From contig CAWEIS010000001.1 in the NCBI GenBank assembly GCA_963809205.1, positions 308,469 to 372,468 on the forward strand: a stretch of 64,000 nt of DNA. Reading direction: 5' to 3'. The position numbers were made by a program, and so were the translations under genes. Positions within the stretch are counted from its first letter, which is position 1, and every line of letters begins with the position of its first letter. The DNA is from DATLLN01 sp963809205. Its GTDB lineage: Bacteria; Actinomycetota; Thermoleophilia; Gaiellales; JAICJC01. Of the stretch, positions 19,475 through 28,671 are shown piece after piece. The notes beneath the pieces are model-generated. The model did no database searches and was not told where the DNA came from. It was given only the letters and a program-made list of their open reading frames with translations.

Positions 19475-20022
19475 CAGGGAAGCACCGTGATGGTCGAGTG
19501 CTGGGTCAGCAGCGTCTGCGGGCCGTCGTCGAGTCGCAGCGTCTCCGGCCGGCGCCAGGCGAGGTTGGTCGGATTCACCGACCACTCGAACCAGACGGTC
19601 AGCGTCTGACGGGTCGCCAGCTGCGGGTAAACGAAGGTCGAGCCGCCGTCCGCGGGCGACTGGTCGGCCGGCGCCGGCTGCACGGAGTTGAGCGTCATGC
19701 CGTCGAACCAGCCACCGTCGAGCACGATCGTCGGATGGGCGATCGCGTCCCGTGCGGTGATGTCGACCCTGGTCTGGAAGATCAGCCCGCCGCGCAGCCG
19801 GTCCGGTGTGCTGACGCGCAGGTCGGCGACCTGTGACGAGGACTCGCGTGTGCTGGGCGACTGCCCGAACTGGTCGGTGGCGGCGAGCAGGATGAAGAGC
19901 ACCAGCACGCCGGTGATGGCCCAGCGCAGCCAGATGACGACCCCCCAGTGCCGGCCCTCGAGGTCGCGGTGCCGCGCCAGCGACAGCTGTTCGAGCGGCT
20001 CTTCCTCGGTCGGCGTGCCCAT
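19474..20022 (-). CDS. Single-pass membrane protein paired with DUF421
   Basis: A 182-residue protein with a hydrophilic N terminus, one membrane helix (IWLRWAITGVLVLFILLAATD) and a beta-rich extracytoplasmic domain (TFVYPQLATRQTLTVWFEWS). ATG 20022 is preferred, with GGGGAG just upstream; an in-frame start at 20061 lacks support. Family not recognised. Coupling to DUF421 suggests a joint envelope role (inference). Confidence 0.65.
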   Translation of the reverse strand: MGTPTEEEPLEQLSLARHRDLEGRHWGVVIWLRWAITGVLVLFILLAATDQFGQSPSTRESSSQVADLRVSTPDRLRGGLIFQTRVDITARDAIAHPTIVLDGGWFDGMTLNSVQPAPADQSPADGGSTFVYPQLATRQTLTVWFEWSVNPTNLAWRRPETLRLDDGPQTLLTQHSTITVLP

Positions 20023-20066
20023 GGTGCTCCCCGGAACTGCCCGACGTGACACCGACGCCAAACATT

Positions 20067-20078
20067 GGGGTCAGACCC
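20067..20078. repeat. REP-like palindrome GGGGTCAGACCC
   Basis: Near-palindromic 12-base motif; a second copy (GGGTCAGACCCC) is at 27627-27638. GGGGTCAGACCCC-type palindromes are familiar as dispersed REP-like sequences in many bacteria. This copy supplies the stop codon of the upstream gene fragment. Confidence 0.45.
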
Positions 20079-20334
20079 GTCTGTGCCATGCCGTTCCGGT
20101 TCCGCCACAGCCGCCGGCCAGCACCACGACGTAGGCGAGCTCGACCCGCGGGGCGTCGTCCGTGCCGGCGCTTGCGCCGGACGCACCTCGGCGGCGAAGG
20201 CACGCGACGAGGATCGCCAGCGCCAGCAGGCCGCCGACGGCCGTGGTCACCACCAGGTAGATGGTGAACAGGTCATCGAACGATGCCGCGGTGTCGTGTG
20301 CGGCGGCGCCGAGGATGAGCGGGCGGATCGGCAC
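20071..20334 (-). pseudogene. Fragment resembling cytochrome c oxidase subunit II N terminus
   Basis: An 87-codon frame with a helix (LFTIYLVVTTAVGGLLALAI), an RRR patch and then VELAYVVVLAG, which resembles the TM1-loop-TM2 start of CoxB. It ends abruptly at the REP-like motif. No copper-site part is present and no other oxidase gene is nearby. The identification is tentative. Confidence 0.4.
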
Positions 20335-20426
20335 GGCAACCTCGGTGCGGGTGCCCTCAGCGTCCCGGCAGCAAACATCCGCACGGCGCGTTTTCCGTCT
20401 CCACGCAGGGGGTATCGGGCACGCCG

Positions 20427-20806
20427 GTGGCCGGATACCGAGGATATGGGCGAGGCAACGTGGTCGAGACGAAGATCCCGGCCAGGATGGACCGGCTGCC
20501 GTGGGCGCGGTGGCACTGGCTGGTCGTGTTCGCGCTGGGCTCCGTCTGGATCCTCGACGGCCTCGAGGTCACGATCGTCGGCGCCATCGCCGGCCAGCTG
20601 CAGGATCCGCAGACGCTTGGGCTGACATCGGCCCGGCGCTGTACGGCCACAACATCGCCACCGGCAACCGCACGACGGTGTTCCTCGGCTACCTGCTGGG
20701 CGCCGGCCTGATGGTGCTGGGCGGCCTCACCGAGGTCTGGCTGGGCGTCGACGCCGAGCAGGAGACGCTCGAGGACATCGCCCAGCCGATCACCGCGGAG
20801 CCGTGA
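20427..20806 (+). pseudogene. MFS transporter remnant with large internal deletion
   Basis: The first about 65 codons (MDRLPWARWHWLVVFALGSV then ILDGLEVTIVGAI to LGLTSA) are an MFS N terminus. Without a gap, the next frame continues with GPALYGHNIATGNRTTVFLG and ends WLGVDAEQETLEDIAQP, which is an MFS C terminus. Around 350 central residues are missing. The junction lies near 20620-20640 and is also frameshifted. Non-functional remnant. Confidence 0.7.
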
Positions 20807-20815
20807 GGTGCGGCG

Positions 20816-21316
20816 ATGATCCGGCAGGTCTGGCCGTCGGCCGAAGCATCTGACGAGACGCCCAACGAGCGTCACGATCGCCAGCTGGTGGAGCTGCTGA
20901 ACGAGCTTCGCGTGGCGTTGCCCGGCGTGCAGATGCTGTTCGGGTTCCTGCTGGCAGTCCCATTCAGCCAGCGCTTCACGGCGATCAGCGACGGGCAGCG
21001 GTGGCTGTACTACGCCACATTCGTGGCGACGGCCTGCGCGTCGGTATGCCTGATCGCACCGACGAGTTTCCACCGGATCGTCTGGCGGCGCGGCGCCAAG
21101 CGGCAGCTGGTGCACATCGCGAGCGGCCTGACCATCGTCGGCACGGTGTTCCTGGCGGCGGCGATCATCGGCTCGGTGGGGCTGGTCACCAGCCTGGTGT
21201 TCGGCACCAGCCCGGCCGCCCTCGCGGCGGGCCTCGCCTCGGGAGTGCTGGTCGCGATGTGGTACGCCGGCCCGCTGGCGATCAGGCTGCGCACACGGGG
21301 CAGGCCCGACGAGTGA
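20816..21316 (+). CDS. DUF6328-type membrane protein
   Basis: A 166-residue protein with a charged N terminus (NERHDRQLVELLNELRVALP) and four hydrophobic segments including GVQMLFGFLLAVPFSQRF, the hallmark of DUF6328. Function unknown. The stop overlaps the methyltransferase GTG (GTGA), so the two genes are coupled. Confidence 0.8.
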   Translation: MIRQVWPSAEASDETPNERHDRQLVELLNELRVALPGVQMLFGFLLAVPFSQRFTAISDGQRWLYYATFVATACASVCLIAPTSFHRIVWRRGAKRQLVHIASGLTIVGTVFLAAAIIGSVGLVTSLVFGTSPAALAAGLASGVLVAMWYAGPLAIRLRTRGRPDE

Positions 21317-22158
21317 GCTCGCACGAGCCCGAGATCGACCGGCTGACCCTCGAGGCAGAGGTCTGGAGGCGGGAGGCCGAGGCGCTGATCATGCTGGCCG
21401 GCCCGTCTCCCTCCGCCCGCTGCCTGGATGCCTGCTGCGGGCCGCTGGGCGCCCTCGCGGCCCTGGCCGATGCCGCACCGGACGGCGACGTGGTCGGCGT
21501 CGAGGCAGCCCCCGAGCTGGCCGAGGAAGCGCGCCGCGAGGTGGCCCGCCGGGGCCTTGGCAACGTCACGGTGGTGACCGATGACCTGCTCGAGTTCCGG
21601 CCGCCCCGATCCTTCGACCTGGTCTACATGCGCTTTGCGCCGGCCAGCCTGGGCCGGCCGGGAAGGCGGATGCTGGACGCCCTGCGCTCGCTCTGCGGCC
21701 CGGGCGGCGCGGTGCTTATGCATGAGCCGTTCGGCGCGTTCCACTACGCGGGCGCGCCCAGCGGCGCCCTGGAGAAGCTGCTCGCACTCGCCACGGCCGC
21801 CTACCACGCCGAAGGCGTCGACATGCAGGCCGGCCGCCGGCTCACCTCACGTCTCGCGGCAGCGGGCCTGACGGACGTCGTCGAGCGGCGGGCGCGGGTC
21901 GCGCTGCCCGCCGGGCACCCGTACCTGCGGCTGCCGCTGATGCTCGCCGACGCGCTCGGCGACGACATCCTCGACCTGGGCACGGTGGCATCGGCCGATC
22001 TGCGGGAGCTGCAGCGGCTGGCAGAGCACGAGGCGTCCGTACCCACGCTGCAGGCCACCACCTTCGAGCTGGTCGGCGCGGTCGGCCGCGTCCCGCTGGT
22101 CACCCGCGGGCCGGATCCGGACGGCTCGGCGCGTGCGTCAGCCGTCGTTCCGGCGTAG
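21313..22158 (+). CDS. SAM-dependent methyltransferase
   Basis: A 281-residue class I methyltransferase. Motif I is degenerate (CLDACCGPLGALAALAD), with motif II acidic VVGVEAAPEL and motif IV FDLVYMRFAPASLG. Substrate unknown. GTG 21313 overlaps the previous stop. The acidic N-terminal helix (LTLEAEVWRREAEAL) matches small-molecule methyltransferases. Confidence 0.8.
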   Translation: MSSHEPEIDRLTLEAEVWRREAEALIMLAGPSPSARCLDACCGPLGALAALADAAPDGDVVGVEAAPELAEEARREVARRGLGNVTVVTDDLLEFRPPRSFDLVYMRFAPASLGRPGRRMLDALRSLCGPGGAVLMHEPFGAFHYAGAPSGALEKLLALATAAYHAEGVDMQAGRRLTSRLAAAGLTDVVERRARVALPAGHPYLRLPLMLADALGDDILDLGTVASADLRELQRLAEHEASVPTLQATTFELVGAVGRVPLVTRGPDPDGSARASAVVPA

Positions 22159-22166
22159 CGGAACCG

Positions 22167-22390
22167 TCATCCGCGGTCGCGGAGGAACCCGATCACCAGC
22201 TCCTCGGTGAGGCGCCCGCCGCTCTCGCCCAGCGCTCGCGGAGGTCGTCGACAGGCAGCTCGCCATCCTCGCAGCCGCTCAGGATCGCGGGGTGGATGTA
22301 CGACGCGCGGGCGACCGCCGGCGTGTTGCCCAGCTCGGACGCGACCTCGGCGATCGCCCGCGGGATCGCCTCCTCGTCGTCCTCGGCGAG
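22167..22390 (-). pseudogene. DNA topoisomerase IB C-terminal fragment
   Basis: On the minus strand, AEVASELGNTPAVARASYIH then PAILSGCEDGEL is the topoisomerase IB end region containing the catalytic tyrosine (ASYIHP). The tail is frameshifted (GGRLTEELVIGFLRDRG) and everything upstream is absent. It is cut at about 22390 by the duplicated ATPase fragment on the other strand. Confidence 0.7.
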
Positions 22391-22650
22391 GGCCCGGGCT
22401 TCGCCCGACCGGTGTTCGACGCGCCGCCCAACGGCACCGGCGGACGCGGCCTCTACCTCGTCGACGCGCTCGCTGACCGCTGGGGCGCCGAACCAAGCCC
22501 CCAGCGCGACGGGTGGCTCGTCTGGTTCGAGCTTGACCTGTAATGAGCACAAGCCCGGAGTGTCTGCGCTGCTGCCCGCAGGAGAATCACTCGGCACGCC
22601 GCGAGTGCTTTTCTCCGGTTCTCGCTGGCGTTTCTGCCGTGATCGGGTCT
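22390..22650 (+). repeat. Inverted duplicate (copy A) of RsbW-type ATPase 3' end and flank
   Basis: About 261 bases, closely matching 43423-43683 in reverse orientation. It carries the last about 50 codons of the anti-sigma ATPase (GPGFARPVFDAPPNGTGGRG ... WLVWFELDL, stop 22541-22543) plus about 107 bases of 3' flank with a terminator-like hairpin. The start of the gene is missing, so it is a dead fragment. Confidence 0.75.
22588..22612 (+). terminator. Terminator-like hairpin in copy A
   Basis: CACTCG at 22588-22593 and CGAGTG at 22602-22607 form a six-pair stem with an 8-base loop, followed by CTTTT. It is duplicated at 43461-43486. Confidence 0.5.
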
Positions 22651-22806
22651 TCGCCGCTGCTCCCATGCGATTTCGCGAACAGCCGCGCCCGGGAACGAGT
22701 AAACCCTCAGGAGTATCGCGAGGCGACCGTATGTTGGCAGCCAACCACCCGGTCGTGGGTACAAATCAGAAAACCACCGCGCCGCGAAGCCGCCATCCCC
22801 ATCCCA

Positions 22807-22899
22807 TGCGCGGCTCGTAGCGGGGGGTCGGGGTGCGGAGTCTCGGACGGTCGACCCGACCTCTGCGCGCGACACATAGTGCCGCTCAGACAAGGCGAA
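22807..22899 (+). repeat. 97-bp dispersed repeat, copy 1
   Basis: Contains the core GTAGCGGGGGGTCGGGGTGC, a middle GTCGACCCGA, and the end CATAGTGCCGCTCAGACAAG then GCGAA. It is a diverged copy of the family at 39315, 39434, 42734, 47237 and 47349. Confidence 0.65.
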
Positions 22900-22949
22900 G
22901 GACGGTGGCGGTGGGACCAGGACGTTTGCGCCGCGGCCGGCGCCGGGTG

Positions 22950-23690
22950 GGATGCCGCGGTGTCATCGGCCGAGTTCGCCGAGGCGCTAGGCGTGTTCGG
23001 CAAGCTGGCCAAGATTCCCAGGCAGTTCGCCGCGGCCGAGCGGCTCCTGGGCCGCGCGGGGGTGTTGACCGAGCTGGTTCGCTGGGAAATGCTGGCGGCC
23101 GGCCGCGGTTGGTCGCAGCCACACGCTGGCGTGGGCCGGATCGACCGTTCCACGACAACCACGCGCAGCTCCTGGCACAGCGTATCTAGGTCGATGCGGT
23201 CGCGCAGCTGCTCGCTGAAGCCGTCGACGGCGGCCTGGGCGTCGTAGCCGGCCCGGTTGAAGCGGCTGTCGACGGCTCTCTGGATCGCGCCTCGGGCCGG
23301 ATGGAACGCTCCGGCCACGGCGAGGGTCGAGACCGTGACCGTGACCGCCAGCGTGCCGGACGAACCGGTGAGGGTGCGTAGCAGCGCGCCCGTGACGGCG
23401 ACCGTGCATAGGTAGGGCGCGGCGGAGCAGTCCCGCGAGCGGGAACAGCAGCAGCAGCAGACCGCTCACCAGCGTGACCAGGAAGTCGATGTCGGGATCG
23501 CCGACGGAGCTGCCGTGCGAGACGTCGCGGGTGAGCCACTCAGACACGAGAGCCACCAACCACAGGATGAGCTCGACGGCGAAGACCGCCAAGGCGAAAC
23601 GGCGTGCGATTGTCGGACTTACCCGACCATCATCCCAGCCACCGCGTTCCGGGAGCGTTACGGCGCGAACAGCGCCGCCAGCTCGCGGCC
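22950..23690 (-). pseudogene. Membrane sensor (histidine-kinase-like) remnant, frameshifted
   Basis: Minus-strand pieces in three frames add up to one protein: a first helix RRFALAVFAVELILWLVALV, a further helix LVTLVSGLLLLLFPLAGLLR, then TLAVTVTVSTLAVAGAFHPA. A cytoplasmic linker VDSRFNRAGYDAQAAVDGFS ... LRDRIDLDTLCQEL leads to HASVWLR. This is the N-terminal half of a family of multi-helix sensor kinases. The kinase domain is absent. No internal stops interrupt the conserved pieces, only frame changes. Confidence 0.6.
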
Positions 23691-23902
23691 GCGGCTGCCA
23701 GCCCGGCGCGCAGCCCCGCCGGAGCGACCACCCCAATACCCGTCTCGGCCCTGAGCAGCAGGTCCGCCGGTAGCGCCGGTGACCGACGTTGGAGGCGCCA
23801 CACTAGTCAGTAATCGGTCGCACGTCGTGCCCACTGCACAGCGGATTTCCATCCGGTAGGCACTCGCGTCGTCGGCTGCTGGCTGTTATTGCGGGTCGGC
23901 CA

Positions 23903-25468
23903 TTACTGCGATCGTGCCCTGAACATAAGCTCACCGGGACGCAGAACGACCGCCTCGTGCGGTCGCAGGCGGCGGTTCCACGGTGCCTCGCCGGCGCTTC
24001 GCACAGACGCCGTCCAGCCCTGATCGAGCGGGACGTCGAGCTCGCGGTCGGCGAAGCTCACGAGCACGCGGCGCAGGTCGTCGCCGGCGCGTCGCTCATA
24101 CGCCAGAACCTCTTCAGGGGACGGCACCACCCGGATCTCCCCCTGGCGCAGCGCCGGCGAGGTTCGCCGCTCGGTGAGCACCGCGCGATAGAGGTGAAGC
24201 ATCGAACGCGGATCGTTCCGCTCGGACTCGACGCTGCGGCGGCCGGCCTCGGGCGGCCACGGCAGCCAGGTGTCCTCCACCGGCCAGCCGTGGCCCGGAT
24301 CGGGGGTCCACGGGATCGGGGCGCGACAGCCGTCCCGGCCGCCGGGGTCGATGCGCCGCTCCTCGGGTACGTCGGCATCCTCGAGTCCGAGCTCCTCGCC
24401 CTGGTACATGAACGGCGTGCCTCGGAGCGTCAGGAGCAGTATGGCCGCCGCGCCCGCCCGCCGCTCGTCGCCGCCTAGCCGGGTGCGGTGACGTCGGGTG
24501 TCATGGTTGGAGAGCACCCACGTCGGCCATGCGCCGGCCCCCAGCTCGCGCTCGACCGTCTCGATCAGCTCGCGCCAGGCCGCCGCCGTCCACTCGATGG
24601 AGAGCGGCAGGAAGTTGAAGGCCATATGCAGTTCGTCGCGCTGGCCGTAGTAGGCGCGGATGGCCGACGTTTCGTGCAGGTTGACCTCCCCCACGGTGAC
24701 CCGCTCGCCGGGATAGGAGTCGACGACCTGCCGGATGTCACGCAGCAGCAGGTGCGTACGCGGGTCGTTGTGAATCCCGACGCGGTCGAGCTGCCCGAGG
24801 GCCGCCGGCTGATCGGGTAAGGCAGGATCCTTGCCGATCAGGTGGGCGACGTCGATCCGGAAGCCGTCGACGCCGCGATCGAGCCAGAAGTGCAGCACGT
24901 CGTGCATTGCGGCGACCACCTCCGGGTTGCCCCAGTTCAGGTCGGGCTGTTGGGGCAGGAACAGGTGCAGGTACCACTGGCCTGTGCGGTCGTCATACGT
25001 CCAGGCGCGGCCGCCGAACACCGCCCACCAGTTGTTGGGTGGAGCATCCCCCCGGCCGTCGCGCCAGAAGTACCAGTCCCGCCTCGGCGCGTCGCGCGAC
25101 GAGCCGGACTCGATGAACCACGGGTGCTGATCAGAGGTGTGGTTCGGCACCCAGTCGACCAGCACGCGCAGGCCGCGGTCGTGCGCGGCGGCGATCAGAC
25201 GGTCGGCGTCATCGAGCGTGCCAAAGATCGGATCGACGTCGCAGTAGTCGGAGACGTCATAGCCGAAGTCGGCCATCGGCGAGCGGTAGAAGGGCGAGAT
25301 CCAGATCGCATCGACACCCAGCCAGGCCAGATGGTCGAGGCGCGAAGTGATGCCGCGAAGGTCACCCACGCCGTCGCCACTGGTGTCGAGAAACGACCGC
25401 GGATAGATCTGATACACGACCGCGCCGCGCCACCAGGGCGCGGCCGCCGGATCCCCGTCACCATTCAT
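23903..25468 (-). CDS. GH13 alpha-glucosidase / oligo-1,6-glucosidase-like
   Basis: Cytoplasmic 521-residue alpha-amylase-family enzyme hydrolysing alpha-glucosidic bonds. GH13 conserved regions are VDWVPNHTSD, GFRIDVAHL (nucleophile Asp), TVGEVNLHE (acid/base Glu) and LSNHDTRR (transition-state Asp). It opens with WWRGAVVYQIYPRSF as in oligo-1,6-glucosidases. It is divergent from a second GH13 gene, with starts only 36 bases apart. ATG 25468 has TAGGGT 10 bases upstream on its strand. Confidence 0.92.
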   Translation of the reverse strand: MNGDGDPAAAPWWRGAVVYQIYPRSFLDTSGDGVGDLRGITSRLDHLAWLGVDAIWISPFYRSPMADFGYDVSDYCDVDPIFGTLDDADRLIAAAHDRGLRVLVDWVPNHTSDQHPWFIESGSSRDAPRRDWYFWRDGRGDAPPNNWWAVFGGRAWTYDDRTGQWYLHLFLPQQPDLNWGNPEVVAAMHDVLHFWLDRGVDGFRIDVAHLIGKDPALPDQPAALGQLDRVGIHNDPRTHLLLRDIRQVVDSYPGERVTVGEVNLHETSAIRAYYGQRDELHMAFNFLPLSIEWTAAAWRELIETVERELGAGAWPTWVLSNHDTRRHRTRLGGDERRAGAAAILLLTLRGTPFMYQGEELGLEDADVPEERRIDPGGRDGCRAPIPWTPDPGHGWPVEDTWLPWPPEAGRRSVESERNDPRSMLHLYRAVLTERRTSPALRQGEIRVVPSPEEVLAYERRAGDDLRRVLVSFADRELDVPLDQGWTASVRSAGEAPWNRRLRPHEAVVLRPGELMFRARSQ

Positions 25469-25478
25469 GCGCCTGCGG

Positions 25479-25496
25479 ACCCTAGACGGTTACCAT
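25479..25496. promoter_or_regulatory. Overlapping divergent -10-like boxes for the two GH13 genes
   Basis: On the plus strand TACCAT (25491-25496) lies 8 bases before GTG 25505. On the minus strand TAGGGT (25479-25484) lies 10 bases before ATG 25468. The starts are 36 bases apart, so the promoters overlap and one regulator could switch both. Confidence 0.45.
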
Positions 25497-25504
25497 CCGG
25501 CCCG

Positions 25505-27157
25505 GTGCACGCCGACCTCTGGTTCAAGAACGCGGTCGTCTACAGCCTCAACGTCGAGACGTTCCTGGACGCGAACGGCGACGGCTGCGGCGACCTCGAG
25601 GGGCTCTCGCGCAAGCTCGACTACCTCGACGGGCTGGGCGTGGACACGCTGTGGCTGGCGCCGTTTCAGCCGACACCGGGCCGGGACGACGGGTACGACA
25701 TCACCGACCACCTGGGGGTCGACCCGCGGTTCGGCACATCCGGGGACTTCGTCGAGTTCATGCACGAGGCCGAGAGCCGGGGGATGCGGGTGATCGTCGA
25801 CCTGGTTGTGAACCACACGTCCGATCGGCATCCCTGGTTCAAGGACGCCCGCTCCAGCCGGGGCGCCGCCCGGCACGACTGGTACGTGTGGTCGGACAAG
25901 CGCCCGCCCGACTGGGACATCGGCATGGTGTTCCCGGGCGTGCAGCAGGAGACCTGGAGCTACGAGCGGCGCGTCCGGCGCTGGTACTTCCACCGCTTCT
26001 ACGACTTCGAGCCCGATCTCAACATGTCGAATCCCATTGTGCGCGAGGAGATACGGCGGATCATCGGCTACTGGCTCGAGCTGGGGGTTGCCGGGTTCCG
26101 GGTCGACGCCGTGCCTTTCGTGCTGGAGAAGCCTTCGGTCGACGGCGGCAAGGCGCGGCTGCAGTTCGATTGGCTCCACGACATCCGCGAGTTCCTGCAG
26201 TGGCGGACGGGGAACGCCGCGCTGCTCGGCGAGGCGAACGTCATGCCCGGCGAGGCGCAGAAGTATTTCGCCGACGGCGACGGGCTGCACATGATGTTCA
26301 ACTTCTGGGCGAATCAGCACCTGTTCGCCGCACTCGCCACCGGAGATGCCCAGCTGCTTGGGCGCGCCTTGCGACAGACCGCCGGCATCCCGCAGGGCAC
26401 GCAGTGGGCCTACTTTCTGCGAAACCATGACGAGCTCGATCTCGGCCGCCTGTCGGATGAGCTTCGGCAGGCGGTGTTCGAGGCGTACGGCCCGAAGCCC
26501 TCGATGCAGCTCTACGGCCGTGGCATCCGCCGCCGGCTGGCGCCGATGCTGGGGGACAGGCGCCGGATCGAACTTGCCTACAGCCTGCTCTTCGCCATGC
26601 CGGGAACGCCGGTGCTGCGCTATGGCGACGAGATCGGCATGGGGGAGAACCCCCGCCTGCGCGAGCGGATGGCCATCCGCACGCCGATGCAGTGGTCGGA
26701 CGCGCCGAACGCCGGGTTCACCGCCGCAGAGCGGCCCGTGACGCCCGTCGTCGAGGCCGGCCCGTACGGCTACGCGAAGGTGAACGTCGAGGCACAACTC
26801 CGCGACCCCGGATCGCTGCTGCGCTGGATCACAGCCATGATCCGGCTGCGGAAGGAATGCCCCGAGATCGGGTGGGGCGCTTCGCAGGTATTGCCGAGCG
26901 GCCGCCGTGAGGTACTGGCCATGCTCTACACCTGGCGAGGCACTGGGATCGTCTGCATCCACAACCTCGGGCCGGCGAGCGTGCGCGCCCGAGTGACACT
27001 TGACGATTCCTACGCGGAGCTGACCGCGCTGCTCGATCACGAGCCCAGCAGCGCTGGAGCGCGGGGCGTCCACCAGATCGACCTCGAGCCCTTCGACTAC
27101 CGCTGGTATCGCGTCGACGGCCGGGATGCAGCAGTACGCAGGGAACGAGCCGGCTAG
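25505..27157 (+). CDS. GH13 enzyme, trehalose synthase/alpha-amylase-like
   Basis: A 550-residue GH13 protein starting VHADLWFKNAVVYSLNVETF, close to trehalose-synthase-type and related GH13_16 enzymes. Conserved regions are DLVVNHTSD, GFRVDAVPF (nucleophile Asp), LLGEANVMPGE (acid/base Glu) and LRNHDELDLG (Asp). A C-terminal beta-sandwich follows. The frame is open further upstream, but GTG 25505 is chosen because family homology begins there and TACCAT sits 8 bases before it. Together with the divergent glucosidase it suggests alpha-glucan or trehalose turnover. Confidence 0.9.
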   Translation: MHADLWFKNAVVYSLNVETFLDANGDGCGDLEGLSRKLDYLDGLGVDTLWLAPFQPTPGRDDGYDITDHLGVDPRFGTSGDFVEFMHEAESRGMRVIVDLVVNHTSDRHPWFKDARSSRGAARHDWYVWSDKRPPDWDIGMVFPGVQQETWSYERRVRRWYFHRFYDFEPDLNMSNPIVREEIRRIIGYWLELGVAGFRVDAVPFVLEKPSVDGGKARLQFDWLHDIREFLQWRTGNAALLGEANVMPGEAQKYFADGDGLHMMFNFWANQHLFAALATGDAQLLGRALRQTAGIPQGTQWAYFLRNHDELDLGRLSDELRQAVFEAYGPKPSMQLYGRGIRRRLAPMLGDRRRIELAYSLLFAMPGTPVLRYGDEIGMGENPRLRERMAIRTPMQWSDAPNAGFTAAERPVTPVVEAGPYGYAKVNVEAQLRDPGSLLRWITAMIRLRKECPEIGWGASQVLPSGRREVLAMLYTWRGTGIVCIHNLGPASVRARVTLDDSYAELTALLDHEPSSAGARGVHQIDLEPFDYRWYRVDGRDAAVRRERAG

Positions 27158-27653
27158 CCAGGAGACAGCCCGGTCGCACTCGACGACGCCGCGTCGCGTG
27201 TGGCGGAGCACAGCGACATCGATCAGCATGAGCGAGTGATCGGCGATCCCGGCCCCAGCTCCGCATGTGAGTAGGAGCAGGCCACGAGTCGTTCGGCGAG
27301 CGGCGCCTCCCCCGGTACCTACAATGCGCACCGTCGCGGCGGCCCGCCGGAGTCATCGGAAATGCGAGAGTTCGCGCACCCGTACCCATGTGAATCGGCA
27401 TTGCCCCGAGGTTGCGCTCCCGCCAGACCGGCCACAGCGCGCACAGTGCGGTTTCGACGACCATCACCCGTCATCCCGGTCGTGCTCGGCTTTGGCTTCG
27501 GTGTCTGCCGCTTGCCGGCGGCGTGATCGTCCAAGCCGGTGTGCGTGCTTCCGTGAACGTGATTGTGAGGTGTACGCATCGGCGCGTGTGTCGTCCGGAA
27601 GTTGTGGCTCAAGCGGGATCAAAGCAGGGTCAGACCCCAGTACCGCGGCGTCG
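27158..27653. other. Intergenic, no recognisable gene
   Basis: About 500 bases between the GH13 gene and the convergent SDR gene. No frame shows family motifs. A REP-like GGGTCAGACCCC lies at 27627-27638, near the SDR stop. Confidence 0.5.
27627..27638. repeat. REP-like palindrome, second copy
   Basis: GGGTCAGACCCC, matching the motif at 20067-20078 with the same GGGTCAGACCC core. Confidence 0.45.
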
Positions 27654-28667
27654 CTAGCGGTTCCTGATCAGGCGCGCAGCGCCGGCACCCGCGGCGGTAG
27701 CGGATACACCGAGGCACGCCGTCGCGACGCGATGCGTAGTCACCCACAACTGAAGGCTGCGTATCTTCGCGCGGTCGTCGAACCGCCCGTGAGTCCCGGC
27801 CTGGTCAGGCACCGGCGCGTAGAGATTATCCCGCCGCTGTGGATCGATCGGGTCCCCGGCGATCTGCTGTGCCGAGTACCCCGTTCGCGCCAGGTAGCGG
27901 TCGGCCAGACCGGGTGCGACCTTCGTACCCACGATAGCCCTGACGGCGCTGCCTCCGACCGAGATCTCCCGCCGCCGGTGCGCCGCAGCCCACACGATCG
28001 CCTCCGCCGGTACCTCCGGCTGGAAGATCGGCGGGACCGGCCGCGGATGCTGCCGGAGAGTCGTTCGGCACCACTCGAACTGCGGCGTGTTCACGGCAGG
28101 CAGCTGAACCATCGTGATCCACACGCGGCTCCTCCGATGCAGCAACTCCGTGCGCACCGAGTCGGTGAACCCGCGTACGGCGAACTTCGCTCCGCAGTAC
28201 GCCGACTGTAGTGGGATCGCTCTGTATGACAACGCTGAGCCGACCTGCACGATCGTGCCCGAGTCCCTCGGCAGCATGTGCCGCAATGCCGCCATCGTGC
28301 CGTACACCGTCCCCAGATAGGTGACATGCGTCGCCCTGGTGAAGTCGTCCGCCGGGATCTCGTCAACCGGCGCTAGGATCGTCGCCATCGCGTCATTCAC
28401 CCATACGTCGATCCGGCCGAACCGCTGCACCACCGACTCAGCCGCCCGGTCGACTTGGGCAGCCTCGGCGACGTCCGCCTGAACCACCAGCGCGGTACCG
28501 CCGAGCGACTCGACCTCGCGCGCCGCATCCTCGAGGCCCTGACGGCCGCGTGCGAGCAAGGCCACCGATGCACCACGCCGCGCGAACGCGTGCGCGACCG
28601 CACGGCCGACGCCGGCCGACGCGCCGGTCACGACGACGACGCTGCCCGCGAACGGCGGCCGGTTCAA
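27654..28667 (-). CDS. Short-chain dehydrogenase/reductase (SDR) with C-terminal extension
   Basis: NAD(P)-dependent oxidoreductase of 337 residues. The Rossmann motif is TGASAGVGRAVA, the NxAG-type position is degenerate (VWVNDAMA), and the active site has Ser in VGSALSYR and YCGAK. The last about 100 residues form an extension with a C-terminal hydrophobic stretch, as in a membrane-associated SDR subgroup. TTG 28667 starts 4 bases after the stop of a GMC oxidoreductase remnant, so the two once formed an operon. Confidence 0.85.
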   Translation of the reverse strand: MNRPPFAGSVVVVTGASAGVGRAVAHAFARRGASVALLARGRQGLEDAAREVESLGGTALVVQADVAEAAQVDRAAESVVQRFGRIDVWVNDAMATILAPVDEIPADDFTRATHVTYLGTVYGTMAALRHMLPRDSGTIVQVGSALSYRAIPLQSAYCGAKFAVRGFTDSVRTELLHRRSRVWITMVQLPAVNTPQFEWCRTTLRQHPRPVPPIFQPEVPAEAIVWAAAHRRREISVGGSAVRAIVGTKVAPGLADRYLARTGYSAQQIAGDPIDPQRRDNLYAPVPDQAGTHGRFDDRAKIRSLQLWVTTHRVATACLGVSATAAGAGAARLIRNR

Positions 28668-28671
28668 CGCG

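Noticed and set aside
24842..25504. Upstream extension of the GH13 gene (771 codons)
   Set aside because: It is antisense to the divergent glucosidase and lacks motifs; GTG 25505 fits the family start.
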